Shown here: positions 26,156 through 35,976 of the stretch, one piece after another | Layout of the letters: each line of letters opens with the position of its first letter | Numbering within the stretch: position 1 is the first letter of the stretch | Made by a program: the position numbers and the translations under genes | NCBI GenBank assembly: GCA_029782095.1 | Contig: JAKOVL010000045.1 | Coordinates: 1-50,439 of the forward strand | Reading direction: 5' to 3' | Origin: Bacillota bacterium | GTDB lineage: Bacteria; Bacillota; Dethiobacteria; DTU022 | DNA: 50,439 nucleotides | The notes under the pieces: model-generated | The model's input: the letters and a program-made list of their open reading frames with translations, nothing else | Database searches by the model: none | What the model was told of the DNA's origin: nothing

Positions 26156-26725
26156 ATGTTTGGGACTCTAACCTCGCGGGAAAAGGTAATCCTGGGCTTG
26201 CTGGCGGCGCTGCTTCTTGCCGGGGCGGCCTGGCGGCTCTGGCGGCCGACCCGGCCGGCGGTGGAACCGGTGGGCCTGGAGACGGAAACGGAGTTTGCGG
26301 AAGAAGACCCGGAGCTGATCGTTGTTCACGCTGTGGGGGCCATCAGGCAGCCCGGGGTGTACCGGCTCCCGGCCGGATCAAGGGTGCACGATCTGCTGGA
26401 ACTGGCCGGCGGCCCGGCCGCAGAGGCTGATCTGGAAGCGATTAACCTGGCCCGCCCCCTTATTGACGGGGAGCAGGTGCAGTTCTACCGTTTCGGTGAA
26501 AATGGGGCGCCGCCTTCAGGTGCAGCCCCGGGCAAGATCAACATCAACCGCGCAACCGCCGCCGAGCTGGAGACCCTGCCCCGGATCGGGCCGGCCAAGG
26601 CCCGGAGCATTATTGAGCACCGCGAGAAAAATGGTTATTTTAAAGATATCACTGAAATTATGGATGTTAGCGGCATCGGCGAAGCAACCTTTCAAACGAT
26701 TGAAGAACTGATTACCGTTTACTGA
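26156..26725 (+). CDS. comEA: ComEA-like helix-hairpin-helix DNA-binding protein
   Basis: 189 residues: N-terminal membrane anchor (about residues 8-25), an SLBB-like domain (V-V-H-A-V-G-A-I-R-Q-P-G-V-Y near residue 56) and two C-terminal helix-hairpin-helix motifs beginning I-N-I-N-R-A-T-A-A-E-L near residue 128 (L-P-R-I-G-P-A-K-A and V-S-G-I-G-E-A-T). ComEA binds incoming DNA at the cell surface in natural transformation. No comEC follows; the next gene faces the other way, so a competence role is not proven. Confidence 0.88.
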   Translation: MFGTLTSREKVILGLLAALLLAGAAWRLWRPTRPAVEPVGLETETEFAEEDPELIVVHAVGAIRQPGVYRLPAGSRVHDLLELAGGPAAEADLEAINLARPLIDGEQVQFYRFGENGAPPSGAAPGKININRATAAELETLPRIGPAKARSIIEHREKNGYFKDITEIMDVSGIGEATFQTIEELITVY

Positions 26726-26734
26726 AAAGACTCC

Positions 26735-26771
26735 CGGCCGCTGTGGGGTCCGCAACCGCGTCCCGCGGCCG
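26735..26771. terminator. Inverted repeat between convergent genes
   Basis: CGGCCGC (26735-26741) and GCGGCCG (26765-26771) are perfect inverted repeats in the 46-base gap between comEA and ahcY, which converge. A shared terminator is plausible, although the loop is long and there is no U-tract. Confidence 0.3.
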
Positions 26772-28013
26772 CTACTGCCACGACTTAAGGTATGCCTGCT
26801 GTTCGGGGCTAAGGCTGTCAATGCCGATGCCCATGGCTTCGAGTTTTAGCCTGGCCACACTGCGATCCAGCTCCTCCGGCAGCCTGAGCACCTGGTTGGG
26901 CAGAGTCTCTTTGCATTCCACCAGGTAAAGCATGGCCAGAAACTGAAGGGCAAAGGAAAGATCCATGATCTCTGCAGGGTGGCCGTCGCCTGCAGCCAGG
27001 TTTACCAGCCTCCCTTCGCCCAGCAGGTAGACGGTGCGCCCGTCCGGGAAACGGTAGGCGTCAATATTATCGCGCGGCTGCCCGCAGTGTTCAGCCAGGC
27101 GCGCCAGTGCCGCCTTGTCAATTTCAACGTCAAAGTGACCGGCATTGGCTAAAATGGCGCCGTCTTTGAGCGCAGCAAGGTGCGCCTCGCCGATGACCTG
27201 CTTGCAGCCCGTGGTGGTAACGAAAATATCTCCCAAGGCAGCCGCTTCAATCATGGGCATAACCATGTATCCTTCCACCGCCGCCTCCAGTGCCCTGATC
27301 GGGTCCACTTCGGTGACAATGACCCGGGCGCCCAGCCCCGCCGCGCGCATGGCCACGCCCCGGCCGCACCAGCCGTAGCCCCCGACCACCACCGTTTTGC
27401 CGGAAATAAGCAAGTTGGTAGTGCGCATAATTCCGTCCCAAACAGACTGCCCGGTGCCGTAGCGGTTGTCAAAAAGATGTTTGCAGCTGGCGTCGTTGAC
27501 TGCTATGACCGGAAAAGCAAGGGTGCCCGCTTCCGCCATGGCCCGCAGGCGGTTCAATCCGGTAGTGGTTTCTTCGGCGGCCCCTTTGACCCGCGGCAGC
27601 AAATCGGGCCGCTCCCGGTGCATCATGCTGATCAGGTCACCGCCGTCGTCAATAATCAGGTCCGGGCCCACAGCGATGGTGCTGCGGATATGATCGTCAT
27701 ATTCATCGGGGGTGGCCCCGTGCCAGGCAAAAACCCTGATTCCCGATTCTACCAGCGCCGCGGCGATGGCGTCCTGGGTGGACAGCGGGTTGCTGCCGGT
27801 CACGGTTACGGCGGCGCCGCACTGCTGGAACACCCGGACCATGTAGGCTGTCTTCGCCTCCAGGTGAATACAGACAGCCATGTTTAAGCCGTCAAAAGGC
27901 CGGGAGGCACTGTATTTTTCTTGCAGTATTCGCAGCACAGGCATATGGCGGCTGGCCCAGTCAATGCGCCGCTGTCCTTCCGGGGCCAGCTCGGGATGGC
28001 GAATTTTACTCAT
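26772..28013 (-). CDS. ahcY: Adenosylhomocysteinase
   Basis: 413 residues; splits S-adenosylhomocysteine into adenosine and homocysteine, using bound NAD. NAD site G-G-Y-G-W-C-G-R-G near residue 208; substrate motifs E-E-T-T-T-G near 146 and N-D-A-S-C-K near 179. It is the shorter type that ends L-S-P-E-Q-Q-A-Y-L without the long insertion or the K-x-x-x-Y-R-Y tail of the long forms. AGAGGAGAG precedes the ATG. It recycles the methyl cycle product; no other methyl-cycle gene is close and no SAM or SAH riboswitch was recognised upstream. Confidence 0.95.
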   Translation of the reverse strand: MSKIRHPELAPEGQRRIDWASRHMPVLRILQEKYSASRPFDGLNMAVCIHLEAKTAYMVRVFQQCGAAVTVTGSNPLSTQDAIAAALVESGIRVFAWHGATPDEYDDHIRSTIAVGPDLIIDDGGDLISMMHRERPDLLPRVKGAAEETTTGLNRLRAMAEAGTLAFPVIAVNDASCKHLFDNRYGTGQSVWDGIMRTTNLLISGKTVVVGGYGWCGRGVAMRAAGLGARVIVTEVDPIRALEAAVEGYMVMPMIEAAALGDIFVTTTGCKQVIGEAHLAALKDGAILANAGHFDVEIDKAALARLAEHCGQPRDNIDAYRFPDGRTVYLLGEGRLVNLAAGDGHPAEIMDLSFALQFLAMLYLVECKETLPNQVLRLPEELDRSVARLKLEAMGIGIDSLSPEQQAYLKSWQ

Positions 28014-28309
28014 ATTGCAACTCTCCTCTTTTTCAAGAAATTAGCAACTTTTCAGCCGCGTTATCTCCTTGCTTCATTAATTTTGATATACTACAGTTAA
28101 TTCTAACCCATCGACGCCGGTCTGCCAATGAGCATGGCCCTGCCGGCTCAAGTAAATAGGTGAGGGTGAAGAGGAATCCAGCATGCGAAACAGAAGTTTT
28201 ATTTAAAAGAACACGTTAAACTGAAACGCACGCTGGCAGTCGCCATTGCCGGGAGCGCGGCGGCGCGCTGCCTGCTGCTGTATACACCAGGGAAGGACAG
28301 GTGAACTGA

Positions 28310-29644
28310 ATGCGCGCATACGATCTTATTTTAAAGAAACGGAACGGGGAAGAGCTCTCCCGGGAAGAAATTGATTTTCTCATCTCAGGCTATGTCCGGG
28401 GCACTATCCCCGATTACCAGATTTCCGCCTTCACCATGGCTGTGTATTTCCAGGGTATGAGTAAAAAAGAGACGCTTGATTTTACCTTGGCCATGATTGA
28501 ATCCGGGGACACGATCTCGCTGCAGGAAATACCGGGGATTAAAGTGGACAAGCACAGCACTGGAGGTGTGGGAGACACCACCACCCTGGTCCTGGTGCCT
28601 CTGGTGGCCGCGGCCGGGGTTCCCGTGGCTAAAATGTCGGGACGGGGCCTGGGCCACACCGGCGGCACCCTGGACAAGCTCGAGTCAATCCCCGGCTTCC
28701 AGGTGGACTTGACCGGAGCGGAATTTTTCCGGATCGTCAGGGAAACCGGGGCGGCGGTAGCTGGCCAGACCGGCAACCTGGTTCCGGCGGACAAGAAGCT
28801 CTATGCCCTGCGCGATGTCACCGCCACCGTGGACAGCTTGCCGCTGATCGCCGCCAGTATTATGAGCAAAAAGCTCGCTTCCGGGGCAGACGCCCTGGTC
28901 CTTGATGTTAAAGCGGGGGACGGCGCCTTCTTAAAGGAGCTGGACCAGGCCCTCGCCCTGGCTGAAGCCATGGTGGAGATAGGAGAAGGCGCGGGGCGGC
29001 GCACCACCGCCTTGATTACCAGCATGGACCAGCCCCTGGGGCGGGCTGTGGGCAACTCCCTGGAAGTGGAAGAAGCAATCCGCACGCTTAAAGGCCAGGG
29101 TCCGGAAGATCTGGTCGAACTCTGCTTGACCCTGGGGGGACAAATGCTCTGCCTGGCGGGGAAAGCCCCGGACCCGGAAAAGGGCGCCGCCGTGCTGAAG
29201 CAGCTCATCGAATCCGGGAAGGCGCTGGAGAAACTGCGCTGCATCATTGAAGCTCAACGGGGGGACAGCCGTGTTGTTGACGACACGGCGCTGCTGCCCA
29301 GGGCCCGTCATACCCTGGAGATCCGGGCCGGGCGGGACGGCTTCGTGCAGCGCATCAAGGCGGAATCTGTGGGCTTAAGCGCCATGATGCTGGGCGCGGG
29401 GCGAGAAACAAAAGAATCGGAGATCAATCTGGCCGCCGGAGTGGTCTTGCATAAAAAGGTGGGCGACCCTGTAAGTGCCGGAGAAGTGCTGGCTGTCCTG
29501 CATACCGATTTAGATCCCGGCTCCAGCCAGGTGGAAGCGGCCCGCCAGCTGCTCCTCGCCGCCTTTGCATGCGGGCCGGAAAAACCGGCGCCGCCGCCGC
29601 TTATCTTGGGCCGCGTGGACCGGCACGGGGCGGTCCGCTACTAG
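28310..29644 (+). CDS. pdp: Pyrimidine-nucleoside phosphorylase
   Basis: 444 residues; phosphorolysis of thymidine, deoxyuridine or uridine to the base and (deoxy)ribose 1-phosphate. The signature [19 protein letters not shown] is near residue 108, preceded by [10 protein letters not shown] near 79 (phosphate binding). Length fits Pdp/DeoA; the two cannot be told apart here. The region before it (28014-28309) shows no gene with a start codon. deoC lies 640 bases downstream, suggesting a deoxynucleoside salvage route. Confidence 0.94.
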   Translation: MRAYDLILKKRNGEELSREEIDFLISGYVRGTIPDYQISAFTMAVYFQGMSKKETLDFTLAMIESGDTISLQEIPGIKVDKHSTGGVGDTTTLVLVPLVAAAGVPVAKMSGRGLGHTGGTLDKLESIPGFQVDLTGAEFFRIVRETGAAVAGQTGNLVPADKKLYALRDVTATVDSLPLIAASIMSKKLASGADALVLDVKAGDGAFLKELDQALALAEAMVEIGEGAGRRTTALITSMDQPLGRAVGNSLEVEEAIRTLKGQGPEDLVELCLTLGGQMLCLAGKAPDPEKGAAVLKQLIESGKALEKLRCIIEAQRGDSRVVDDTALLPRARHTLEIRAGRDGFVQRIKAESVGLSAMMLGAGRETKESEINLAAGVVLHKKVGDPVSAGEVLAVLHTDLDPGSSQVEAARQLLLAAFACGPEKPAPPPLILGRVDRHGAVRY

Positions 29645-29740
29645 CTGGTAGTGGGAGACAGGAATCAGGGGAATTAGGGAAGCATGCTTTAGCTGACATC
29701 AAAAATCCTGAAGAAAAGATTAAAGCTGGGGTCTCAATAC

Positions 29741-29776
29741 TCCCTCCCCCTGGTGGGGGAGGGCAGGGTGGGGGGG
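29741..29776. repeat. Class A hairpin plus G-tract repeat
   Basis: TCCCTCCCCC, TGG loop, TGGGGGAGGG, CAGGGTGGGGGG. The pdp-deoC gap (29645-30283) holds at least four copies and no gene. Confidence 0.75.
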
Positions 29777-29961
29777 TGCGGCAAGGGGTAGGGCACAGGA
29801 AAGCCGAAAAAGCAGGCTTATGAGCTGATAAGGGATTACAGACTTTGGAATTTAGAAGAAAGTTTTTAAAGCGGGATAAAAGACATCGATAATTATAGAA
29901 GGCAGTGGTCTAAAAAAAAAGAGGTTTTCTAATCTGACCTCCGACATCTGACTTCTAAAAG

Positions 29962-30001
29962 CCCCCTCTCCCTAGCCCTCTCCCACCGGGGGAGAGGGAA
30001 C
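29962..30001. repeat. Class B repeat (inverted)
   Basis: CCCCCTCTCCCTAGCCCTCTC, CCACC loop, then GGGGGAGAGGGAAC. Same orientation as the copy at 21333. Confidence 0.75.
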
Positions 30002-30037
30002 TATTGGATTCCGGCACTGGTTGGGTAAACGGGGTAT

Positions 30038-30076
30038 TCCCCTTCCCCCCTCGTGGGGTAGGGTCGGGGAGGGGGG
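30038..30076. repeat. Class A repeat
   Basis: TCCCCTTCCCCCC, TCG, TGGGGTAGGG, TCGGGGAGGGGGG. Diverged class A copy. Confidence 0.7.
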
Positions 30077-30112
30077 CGTACTGGTTTTTCTCCCCTATGC
30101 CATAGAAGTCAA

Positions 30113-30223
30113 TCCCACCGGGGGAGAGGGAACTGCCGCTACCGCGCTGGGCACTGTGAATACGGAAAACAGGCCATTAACCATCCCCCTCCCCCCTGGT
30201 GGGGGAGGGCTGGGGAGGGGGGG
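30113..30223. repeat. Composite repeat element, copy 1
   Basis: A half class B hairpin (ending GGGGGAGAGGGAAC), a conserved middle of about 50 bases containing GGGCACTGTGAATACGGAAA then ACAGGCCATTAAC, and a full class A hairpin. The middle matches the reverse complements of 35874-35921 and 44982-45023. Confidence 0.65.
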
Positions 30224-30283
30224 ATGTACCGCCGCCCTCCCCGGCTATCCACTAATCTGCTGCTTTTTCAGGAGGAATTGCAC

Positions 30284-30937
30284 ATGAGCGAGAAACTTTC
30301 CGCCTATATTGACCATACCATGCTCAAACCCGAGGCGACCACAGAAGATATTTTAAAGCTTTGCGCCGAGGCGGCCAGGTATGAATTTGCCGCGGTTTGC
30401 ATCAACCCCTGCCATGTTAAAACCGCCGTTAAGGCTCTCCAGGGCACCCCGGTAAAAGTTTGCACTGTCATCGGCTTCCCCCTGGGGGCCACCACTACCG
30501 CGGTGAAAGCCTTTGAAACCGCTGAAGCGGTCGCCGCCGGCGCCGCGGAAGTGGATATGGTCATCAACATCGGCGCGCTCAAGGGCGGGGACGAGACCTA
30601 CGTACAGGAGGATATCGCCGCGGTGGTCAAGGCAGCCCGTGGCCGTACCGTTAAAGTGATCCTGGAAACAGCTTTGCTGACAACGGAAGAAAAAGTGCTG
30701 GCCTGCCGCCTGGCCCGCCAGGCGGGCGCCCATTTCGTCAAGACTTCTACCGGTTTCGGCCCCGGCGGCGCCACCGCCGAAGATATTAGCCTAATGCGCG
30801 AAGCCGTAGGCCCGGATTTGGGGGTGAAGGCCTCGGGAGGGGTGCGCACCCGGCAGGCGGCCTTGCAGATGATCAACGCCGGCGCCACCCGCATCGGCAC
30901 CAGTTCCGGCGTGACTATTGTCGCCGGCAGGGAGTAA
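30284..30937 (+). CDS. deoC: Deoxyribose-phosphate aldolase
   Basis: 217 residues; cleaves 2-deoxyribose 5-phosphate to glyceraldehyde 3-phosphate and acetaldehyde. Catalytic region motifs: E-V-D-M-V-I-N-I-G near residue 88, K-V-I-L-E-T near 124 and F-V-K-T-S-T-G-F near 148 (Schiff-base Lys). The ATG at 30284 follows AGGAGGA. It completes, with pdp, the degradation of deoxynucleosides; a phosphopentomutase gene is not in the window. Confidence 0.96.
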   Translation: MSEKLSAYIDHTMLKPEATTEDILKLCAEAARYEFAAVCINPCHVKTAVKALQGTPVKVCTVIGFPLGATTTAVKAFETAEAVAAGAAEVDMVINIGALKGGDETYVQEDIAAVVKAARGRTVKVILETALLTTEEKVLACRLARQAGAHFVKTSTGFGPGGATAEDISLMREAVGPDLGVKASGGVRTRQAALQMINAGATRIGTSSGVTIVAGRE

Positions 30938-30976
30938 AAGCAGCGCAGCCGAAAAGCGCTGAGCTGTATATGTTTT

Positions 30977-31006
30977 TTGACAATACTCATTATTTTGAGC
31001 TAAAAT
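30977..31006 (+). promoter_or_regulatory. Promoter of the UPF0182 gene
   Basis: TTGACA at 30977-30982, 18-base spacer, TAAAAT at 31001-31006. About 65 bases before the ATG. Confidence 0.7.
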
Positions 31007-31069
31007 ATGATGAAGCATATTTCCAGCCGGCTAAAACCGGCATAGTCTATGCCGGGAGGGACTTGAAAA

Positions 31070-33799
31070 ATGCAGCGTCGCATCCTGACGGTTGTCATAG
31101 CCGTGATCATACTCGCAGTAATTATTTTTTCTGGCACCAGCTTCTACCTGGACCTGCTCTGGTTTAAGGAGCTTCAGGCTGAAAGTGTTTTCTGGACTCA
31201 ATTTTTAGCCCGCTGGGGCTTGCGCCTGGCGGCCTGGCTCCTTATGTTCAGCTTTATTTTTGTAAACCTGCTTATTACCCGGCGCCAGGTTTTGTCCTTC
31301 CCCAACCTGGCCCTGCGGGATCAGTTCATTGCCAGCGGCTATATGCGCCTGCTCACGCCCCGCCGCCTCACGGTCTTCTTTCTGATTATTTCCGCCGTCC
31401 TCTCGTGGATGTTTTCCGGTTTTGCCGCAGGCTACTGGATGGAGCTGCTGCGCCTGGTTCACGCGGTTCCATTTAACGTAAGCGATCCCATCTTCGGCGC
31501 TGATGTTTCTTTTTATGTTTTCAGATTGCCTTTCTACCGATTTATTTACGCCTTTCTGATGTTGTCCCTGATCCTGCCTTTAATCCTGGTGGGGTTGATT
31601 TACCTTATCCTGAACCCGCCGCTGCAGCGGGGATACTCCCGGCTTAGCCTGCTGCCCGGCCCTGCCTTGAGCCATATCGCCGCGCTGCTGGCCGGTATAT
31701 TTGCCCTTAAAGCCTGGGATTACCGCTTGCAGCAGCTGGAGCTGGTGCTCTCCGACCGGGGTATAGTCTTCGGCGCCGGGTACACCGATATTTTTGCCAA
31801 CCTGAGGGTGCTGGTGGTGCTGATGATCCTGGCTGCAGTGATTGCCGTGCTTTTTGTGGCCAACATTTTCCTGCGGCGCCCCCGCCTGCTGCTTTACGGC
31901 TTTCTTGCCCTGGTGGGCGTCTCGCTGCTGGGAGGAGCGCTCCTGCCGGCGGCCATCCAAAGTTTTGTGGTGGAGCCCCGGGAATTTGCCCTGGAAAGGG
32001 AATACTTGCAGCATAATATTAATTTCACCCGGCGGGCCTACGGGCTGGATAACTTTAAAACGCGCAACTACCCGGCCCGGGAAGAGCTTGCCTGGGAGGA
32101 TCTTCTCGAGAACCCCGGCACGATCAATAATGTGCGCCTCTGGGATTACCGCCCCCTGCGCGATACGCTCAATGAATTGCAGGCCATCCGCCTCTACTAC
32201 CGTTTCCACGATGTCGATATTGACCGCTACACCGTGGACGGCCAGTACCGCCAGGTCATGCTGGCGGCCCGGGAGCTGGACAAGGAGCGCCTGGCTCGAC
32301 AGGCGCAAACCTGGGTCAACCTGCACCTGCAGTACACCCACGGTTACGGTTTGACCATGAGCCCGGTCAACGAGGTTTCTCCGGAAGGGCTGCCGCGCTA
32401 CTTCATTCGGGACATTCCGCCAACGACGGTGGAAGGGCTCAGCCTGGAGCAGCCTTCCATCTATTTCGGCGAATTAACCGACGACTACGTTATTGTCAAA
32501 ACCAATACGCCTGAGTTCCACTACGCCACCGCCGGCAATGACAATGAATTTACCGAGTATGACGGCGAGGGCGGCATCCCCCTTAACTCGTTTTTGCGCA
32601 GGCTGCTTTTTGCCCTTAAATTCGGTGAATACAGGATTGCCGTTTCCGGCGAGCTGACCAGCGAAAGCCGCGTCCTCTTCGATCGCGATATTAGCACGCG
32701 GGTGCGCAAACTGGCGCCGTTTTTGCGCTACGACAATGATCCCTACCTTGTCATAGACGAGGGGCGCCTCTTTTGGATCCAGGATGCCTATACCACCACC
32801 GACCGCTACCCCTATGCCACACCTTACGGCAACTATAACTATATTCGCAATTCGATCAAGGCTGTCATCGATGCCTACCACGGCACCGTGGATTACTATA
32901 TCGTGGATCCTGACGACCCCCTGGCGGCAACTTACAGCCGTATTTTCCCGGATCTGTTCAAACCTTTTGAGGAGATGCCATCCGGTCTGGTGCAGCATTT
33001 ACGCTACCCCGAAGACCTGTTTAACATCCAGGCGCGGGTGACCACCCTTTATCATGTTACTGACCCCAGTGTTTTCTATGCCCGGGAAGACCTCTGGGCC
33101 ATCCCCAATGAAACCTACGAAGACAGGGAGCAGCCGATGGAGCCTTACTATACCATTCTGCAGCTGCCCGGCTACGCAGAGCCTGAACTGGTGTTAATTC
33201 TCCCCTTTACGCCGGACAAGCGCAATAACATGATCGCCTGGATGGTGGCCCGCTGCGACCAGCCCAATTACGGCCAGGTGGAACTCTTCCTCTTCCCCAA
33301 AGAGCGGGTGGTTCTCGGGCCGAAGCAGGTGGAGAACCGCATCGATCAGAGCACCGAAATATCGTCCCAGTTTACGCTGTGGAGCCAGGCCGGTTCCAGG
33401 GTAATCCGGGGCAACCTTTTAGTGCTGCCCATCAACGATTCTCTGCTTTACGTGGAGCCGATTTTTCTGCGTGCTGAGGGAGGCGGGCTGCCCGAGTTGG
33501 CCCGGGTCATTGTTGTCTTCCAGGAGACCGTGGTCATGGAAGAGACCCTCGATCAGGCCCTGGTGCGCATTTTCGGCGCCCGCGAAGATCTGCCGCCAGC
33601 CGGTCCGGAAGAAGAGCCGCCGCTGCTTCCGGAGGAGCCCATTGGCGAAAACCTGGCCGGGCTGATCAGGCGCGCCCAGGCGGTCTACGATGAAGCGCTG
33701 CAGCGGCAGCGGGAAGGAGACTGGGCCGGGTACGGCAGCAAGATCGCCGAGCTGGAGCAGATTCTGGAAAAGCTGGCCCAGCTGGTAGCTGAAGATTAG
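31070..33799 (+). CDS. UPF0182 family membrane protein of unknown function
   Basis: 909 residues. The first 310 or so contain about seven membrane helices, then a large extracytoplasmic region with many aromatic residues (for example D-Y-V-I-V-K-T-N near residue 470 and Y-Y-T-I-L-Q-L-P-G near 694), an acidic proline-rich linker near 840 and a C-terminal helical tail (about 870-909) rich in Glu, Leu and Gln. Family members occur in Actinobacteria, Clostridia and Cyanobacteria; the function is not known. GGGAGGG precedes the ATG and a strong promoter lies upstream. It seems to be transcribed alone or with rnhA. Confidence 0.93.
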   Translation: MQRRILTVVIAVIILAVIIFSGTSFYLDLLWFKELQAESVFWTQFLARWGLRLAAWLLMFSFIFVNLLITRRQVLSFPNLALRDQFIASGYMRLLTPRRLTVFFLIISAVLSWMFSGFAAGYWMELLRLVHAVPFNVSDPIFGADVSFYVFRLPFYRFIYAFLMLSLILPLILVGLIYLILNPPLQRGYSRLSLLPGPALSHIAALLAGIFALKAWDYRLQQLELVLSDRGIVFGAGYTDIFANLRVLVVLMILAAVIAVLFVANIFLRRPRLLLYGFLALVGVSLLGGALLPAAIQSFVVEPREFALEREYLQHNINFTRRAYGLDNFKTRNYPAREELAWEDLLENPGTINNVRLWDYRPLRDTLNELQAIRLYYRFHDVDIDRYTVDGQYRQVMLAARELDKERLARQAQTWVNLHLQYTHGYGLTMSPVNEVSPEGLPRYFIRDIPPTTVEGLSLEQPSIYFGELTDDYVIVKTNTPEFHYATAGNDNEFTEYDGEGGIPLNSFLRRLLFALKFGEYRIAVSGELTSESRVLFDRDISTRVRKLAPFLRYDNDPYLVIDEGRLFWIQDAYTTTDRYPYATPYGNYNYIRNSIKAVIDAYHGTVDYYIVDPDDPLAATYSRIFPDLFKPFEEMPSGLVQHLRYPEDLFNIQARVTTLYHVTDPSVFYAREDLWAIPNETYEDREQPMEPYYTILQLPGYAEPELVLILPFTPDKRNNMIAWMVARCDQPNYGQVELFLFPKERVVLGPKQVENRIDQSTEISSQFTLWSQAGSRVIRGNLLVLPINDSLLYVEPIFLRAEGGGLPELARVIVVFQETVVMEETLDQALVRIFGAREDLPPAGPEEEPPLLPEEPIGENLAGLIRRAQAVYDEALQRQREGDWAGYGSKIAELEQILEKLAQLVAED

Positions 33800-33845
33800 A
33801 AGCAGAAGTTGGAGGGGCCGCAGGCCCTTGGATGATACATTGCAG

Positions 33846-33865
33846 GGGCGCAGCGTGCTGCGCCC
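33846..33865. repeat. GGGCGCAG hairpin upstream of rnhA
   Basis: An eight-base-pair inverted repeat (GGGCGCAG, CGTG loop, CTGCGCCC) without a U-tract, in the 89-base gap before rnhA. It resembles dispersed GC hairpins of this window; it could also end the UPF0182 transcript. Confidence 0.4.
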
Positions 33866-33888
33866 GCTTAAGATGAAGGAGGAATAGT

Positions 33889-34338
33889 GTGGACTTGCCT
33901 TTAATTGAAATCTATACCGACGGCGCCTGCTCCGGCAACCCCGGCCCGGGCGGGTGGGCCGCGGTGATTATTACCGACAACGAAGAGCGGGAAATTAGCG
34001 GCGGTGAGCCCTGTACCACCAACCAGCGCATGGAGCTAAAGGCGGCAGTGAAAGCCCTTGAGTCCCTGCCCGGGCCCTCCCGGGTCAGGCTTTACAGCGA
34101 TAGCGCCTACCTGGTCAACTGTTTTCGGCAGGACTGGATGTCCCGCTGGCGCAGAAACGGCTGGATCAACGCCAAGGGTAAACCGGTGGAAAACCAGGAT
34201 TTATGGCGCCAACTGGCCGAACTGAACGCCAGGCACACCGTCGAGTGGATCAAGGTCAAGGGGCACAGCGACAATCGCTACAATGAACGCTGTGACGCCC
34301 TGGCCCGCCGCGCGGCCGCCAGCGCTGATCGGAACTGA
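33889..34338 (+). CDS. rnhA: Ribonuclease HI
   Basis: 149 residues; degrades RNA in RNA-DNA hybrids. Catalytic carboxylates are visible: Y-T-D-G-A-C-S-G-N-P-G-P-G-G-W near residue 9 (Asp), Q-R-M-E-L near 46 (Glu), S-D-S-A-Y near 69 (Asp) and C-D-A-L-A near 137 (Asp), with the G-H-S histidine near 125. GTG start after GGAGGAATAGT. Confidence 0.96.
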   Translation: MDLPLIEIYTDGACSGNPGPGGWAAVIITDNEEREISGGEPCTTNQRMELKAAVKALESLPGPSRVRLYSDSAYLVNCFRQDWMSRWRRNGWINAKGKPVENQDLWRQLAELNARHTVEWIKVKGHSDNRYNERCDALARRAAASADRN

Positions 34339-34493
34339 ACTGGGCCGTGCGATGCCGGCACTTCTTGCGGTTTGTGCCGGTGGGTTTATGTTCCAGTTTT
34401 ATCCGGCCATTAAACTGCATAAGCTAAGTTTACTGGCATATTATCTACCGGGCGGATCAACAGCCCGGCTAAGCGGCAAAGGAGTTGAGCTAG

Positions 34494-35765
34494 GTGCAAT
34501 CAAAAGGCAACGCCATAGTGGCGCAATCAGGCGGTCCTACCGCGGTAATTAACAGCAGTGTTTGCGGTGTAGCGCAGGAATGGCTCAAGCAGGGTCAAAA
34601 AGGTAAACTTTTTGGTTCGCTATTCGGCATACGCGGTGTCCTGGAAGACAATCTGGTGGACCTGGGCGCCCAGAGAGCAGAGATTATTGAAGGTTTGCGC
34701 TATACCCCGGGCGTTGCCCTGGGATCCAGCCGCTATAAGTTGAAAAACGAAGCTGACTACGAGCGCCTGGTGGAGGCATTCCGCAGGTACGATATCCGCT
34801 ATTTTTTCTATATTGGCGGCAATGATTCCATGGATACCGCCCATAAAATTCATAGCCTGGCCCGTAAAATAAACTACGAAATGCATGTTATGGGCATCCC
34901 TAAAACCATTGACAATGATCTCCCCCATACCGATCACTGCCCCGGTTACGGCAGCGCGGCCAAGTTTGTGGCCGCCACGGTCATGGAGACCGGGCTGGAC
35001 TTGAAAGGTCTGATCACTTCCACTCGCATTGTCCTGCTGGAAACCATGGGCCGCAATACCGGCTGGATCGCCGCCGCTTCAGCCCTGGCCAAACGGCAGG
35101 AAGACGATGCGCCGCACCTGATCTACCTGCCGGAAACACCCTTTAACCGCAGCCGCTTTGTTGAAGATGTGCACAGAGTCTACAAGGAATACGGCTATGC
35201 CTACGTGGTCGTTTCTGAGGGATTGCGCTGCGAGAAAGGCGAGTATATATGTGCTGATAGCTGTACCGATGCTTTCGGGCACGTGCGCTTAGGGGGCCTT
35301 GGCGACAGCCTGAAAGCGCTGCTGGAAGAAGAGATTGGCTTGAAAGTAAGAGTCATTATCATGGGGACCATGCAGCGAGCAGCGGCCCATTACGCTTCTT
35401 TAACCGATGCCCAGGAGGCATACCTGGTGGGAGCTGAAGCGGTTAAAGCGGCCTTGCAGGGTCGGAGTGGCTTCATGGTTACCCTGCAGCGGGAAGGAGA
35501 CGGTGAACACTACCGCTGCTCTGCCGGCAGTGTAGAGCTAAGTGCGGTGGCCAACGTGGAAAAAAAGGTGCCGCTAAACTGGATCAACCGTAACCAAAAC
35601 TATATCACGGAAGATCTCATTCACTACGCCCGGCCCCTTATTGCCGGAGAAGTACAGGTGCCGCACCAGGGCGGTCTGCCTGCTTACGTTAGCCTGGAAA
35701 ATTTCAACGTCAGCGAATTGCGCGTTCGCCTGGACCGGAAAGCATCAACCGCGGCCCAGTCATAA
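34494..35765 (+). CDS. pfp: 6-phosphofructokinase, probably PPi-dependent
   Basis: 423 residues. The N-terminal Q-S-G-G-P-T-A-V-I-N segment binds the phosphoryl donor. The two positions that separate ATP- from PPi-dependent enzymes read G-G-N-D-S (Asp where ATP enzymes have Gly) and P-K-T-I-D-N-D (Lys in place of Gly), both favouring PPi as donor. E-T-M-G-R-N-T-G-W near residue 183 contacts fructose 6-phosphate. A reversible PPi-PFK fits an anaerobe that saves ATP. GTG start after AAAGGAG. The 155 bases between rnhA and this gene hold nothing recognised. Confidence 0.9.
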   Translation: MQSKGNAIVAQSGGPTAVINSSVCGVAQEWLKQGQKGKLFGSLFGIRGVLEDNLVDLGAQRAEIIEGLRYTPGVALGSSRYKLKNEADYERLVEAFRRYDIRYFFYIGGNDSMDTAHKIHSLARKINYEMHVMGIPKTIDNDLPHTDHCPGYGSAAKFVAATVMETGLDLKGLITSTRIVLLETMGRNTGWIAAASALAKRQEDDAPHLIYLPETPFNRSRFVEDVHRVYKEYGYAYVVVSEGLRCEKGEYICADSCTDAFGHVRLGGLGDSLKALLEEEIGLKVRVIIMGTMQRAAAHYASLTDAQEAYLVGAEAVKAALQGRSGFMVTLQREGDGEHYRCSAGSVELSAVANVEKKVPLNWINRNQNYITEDLIHYARPLIAGEVQVPHQGGLPAYVSLENFNVSELRVRLDRKASTAAQS

Positions 35766-35831
35766 GCTAAAGTTTGGGTTTGCGAGAGCTGTTAATTTGG
35801 GCTGCTGCAGGAATTCCCCACCTTGACCAAT

Positions 35832-35960
35832 CCCCCCACCCCGACCCTCCCCCACCAGGGGGGAGGGGGAGGGTTAGCGGTCTGTTTTCCGTATACACGG
35901 TGCCCGGCGCGGCAGCAGTAGTTCCCTCTCCCCTGGCGGGAGAGGGTTAGGGAGAGGGGG
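35832..35960. repeat. Composite repeat element, copy 2 (inverted)
   Basis: A complete class A hairpin (35832-35873, inverted), a middle of about 48 bases with CTGTTTTCCGTATACACGG, and a complete class B hairpin (35921-35960). The reverse complement aligns with the element at 30113-30223 along its whole length. It separates the pfp and ecfT genes, which converge. Confidence 0.7.
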
Positions 35961-35976
35961 AACCGACCCCCGACCT

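Noticed and set aside
28176-28305. Open frame with K-Q-K-F-Y-L-K-E-H-V and A-V-A-I-A-G-S before pdp
   Set aside because: No start codon in frame and a stop just upstream; could be a relic, but I recognise no family.
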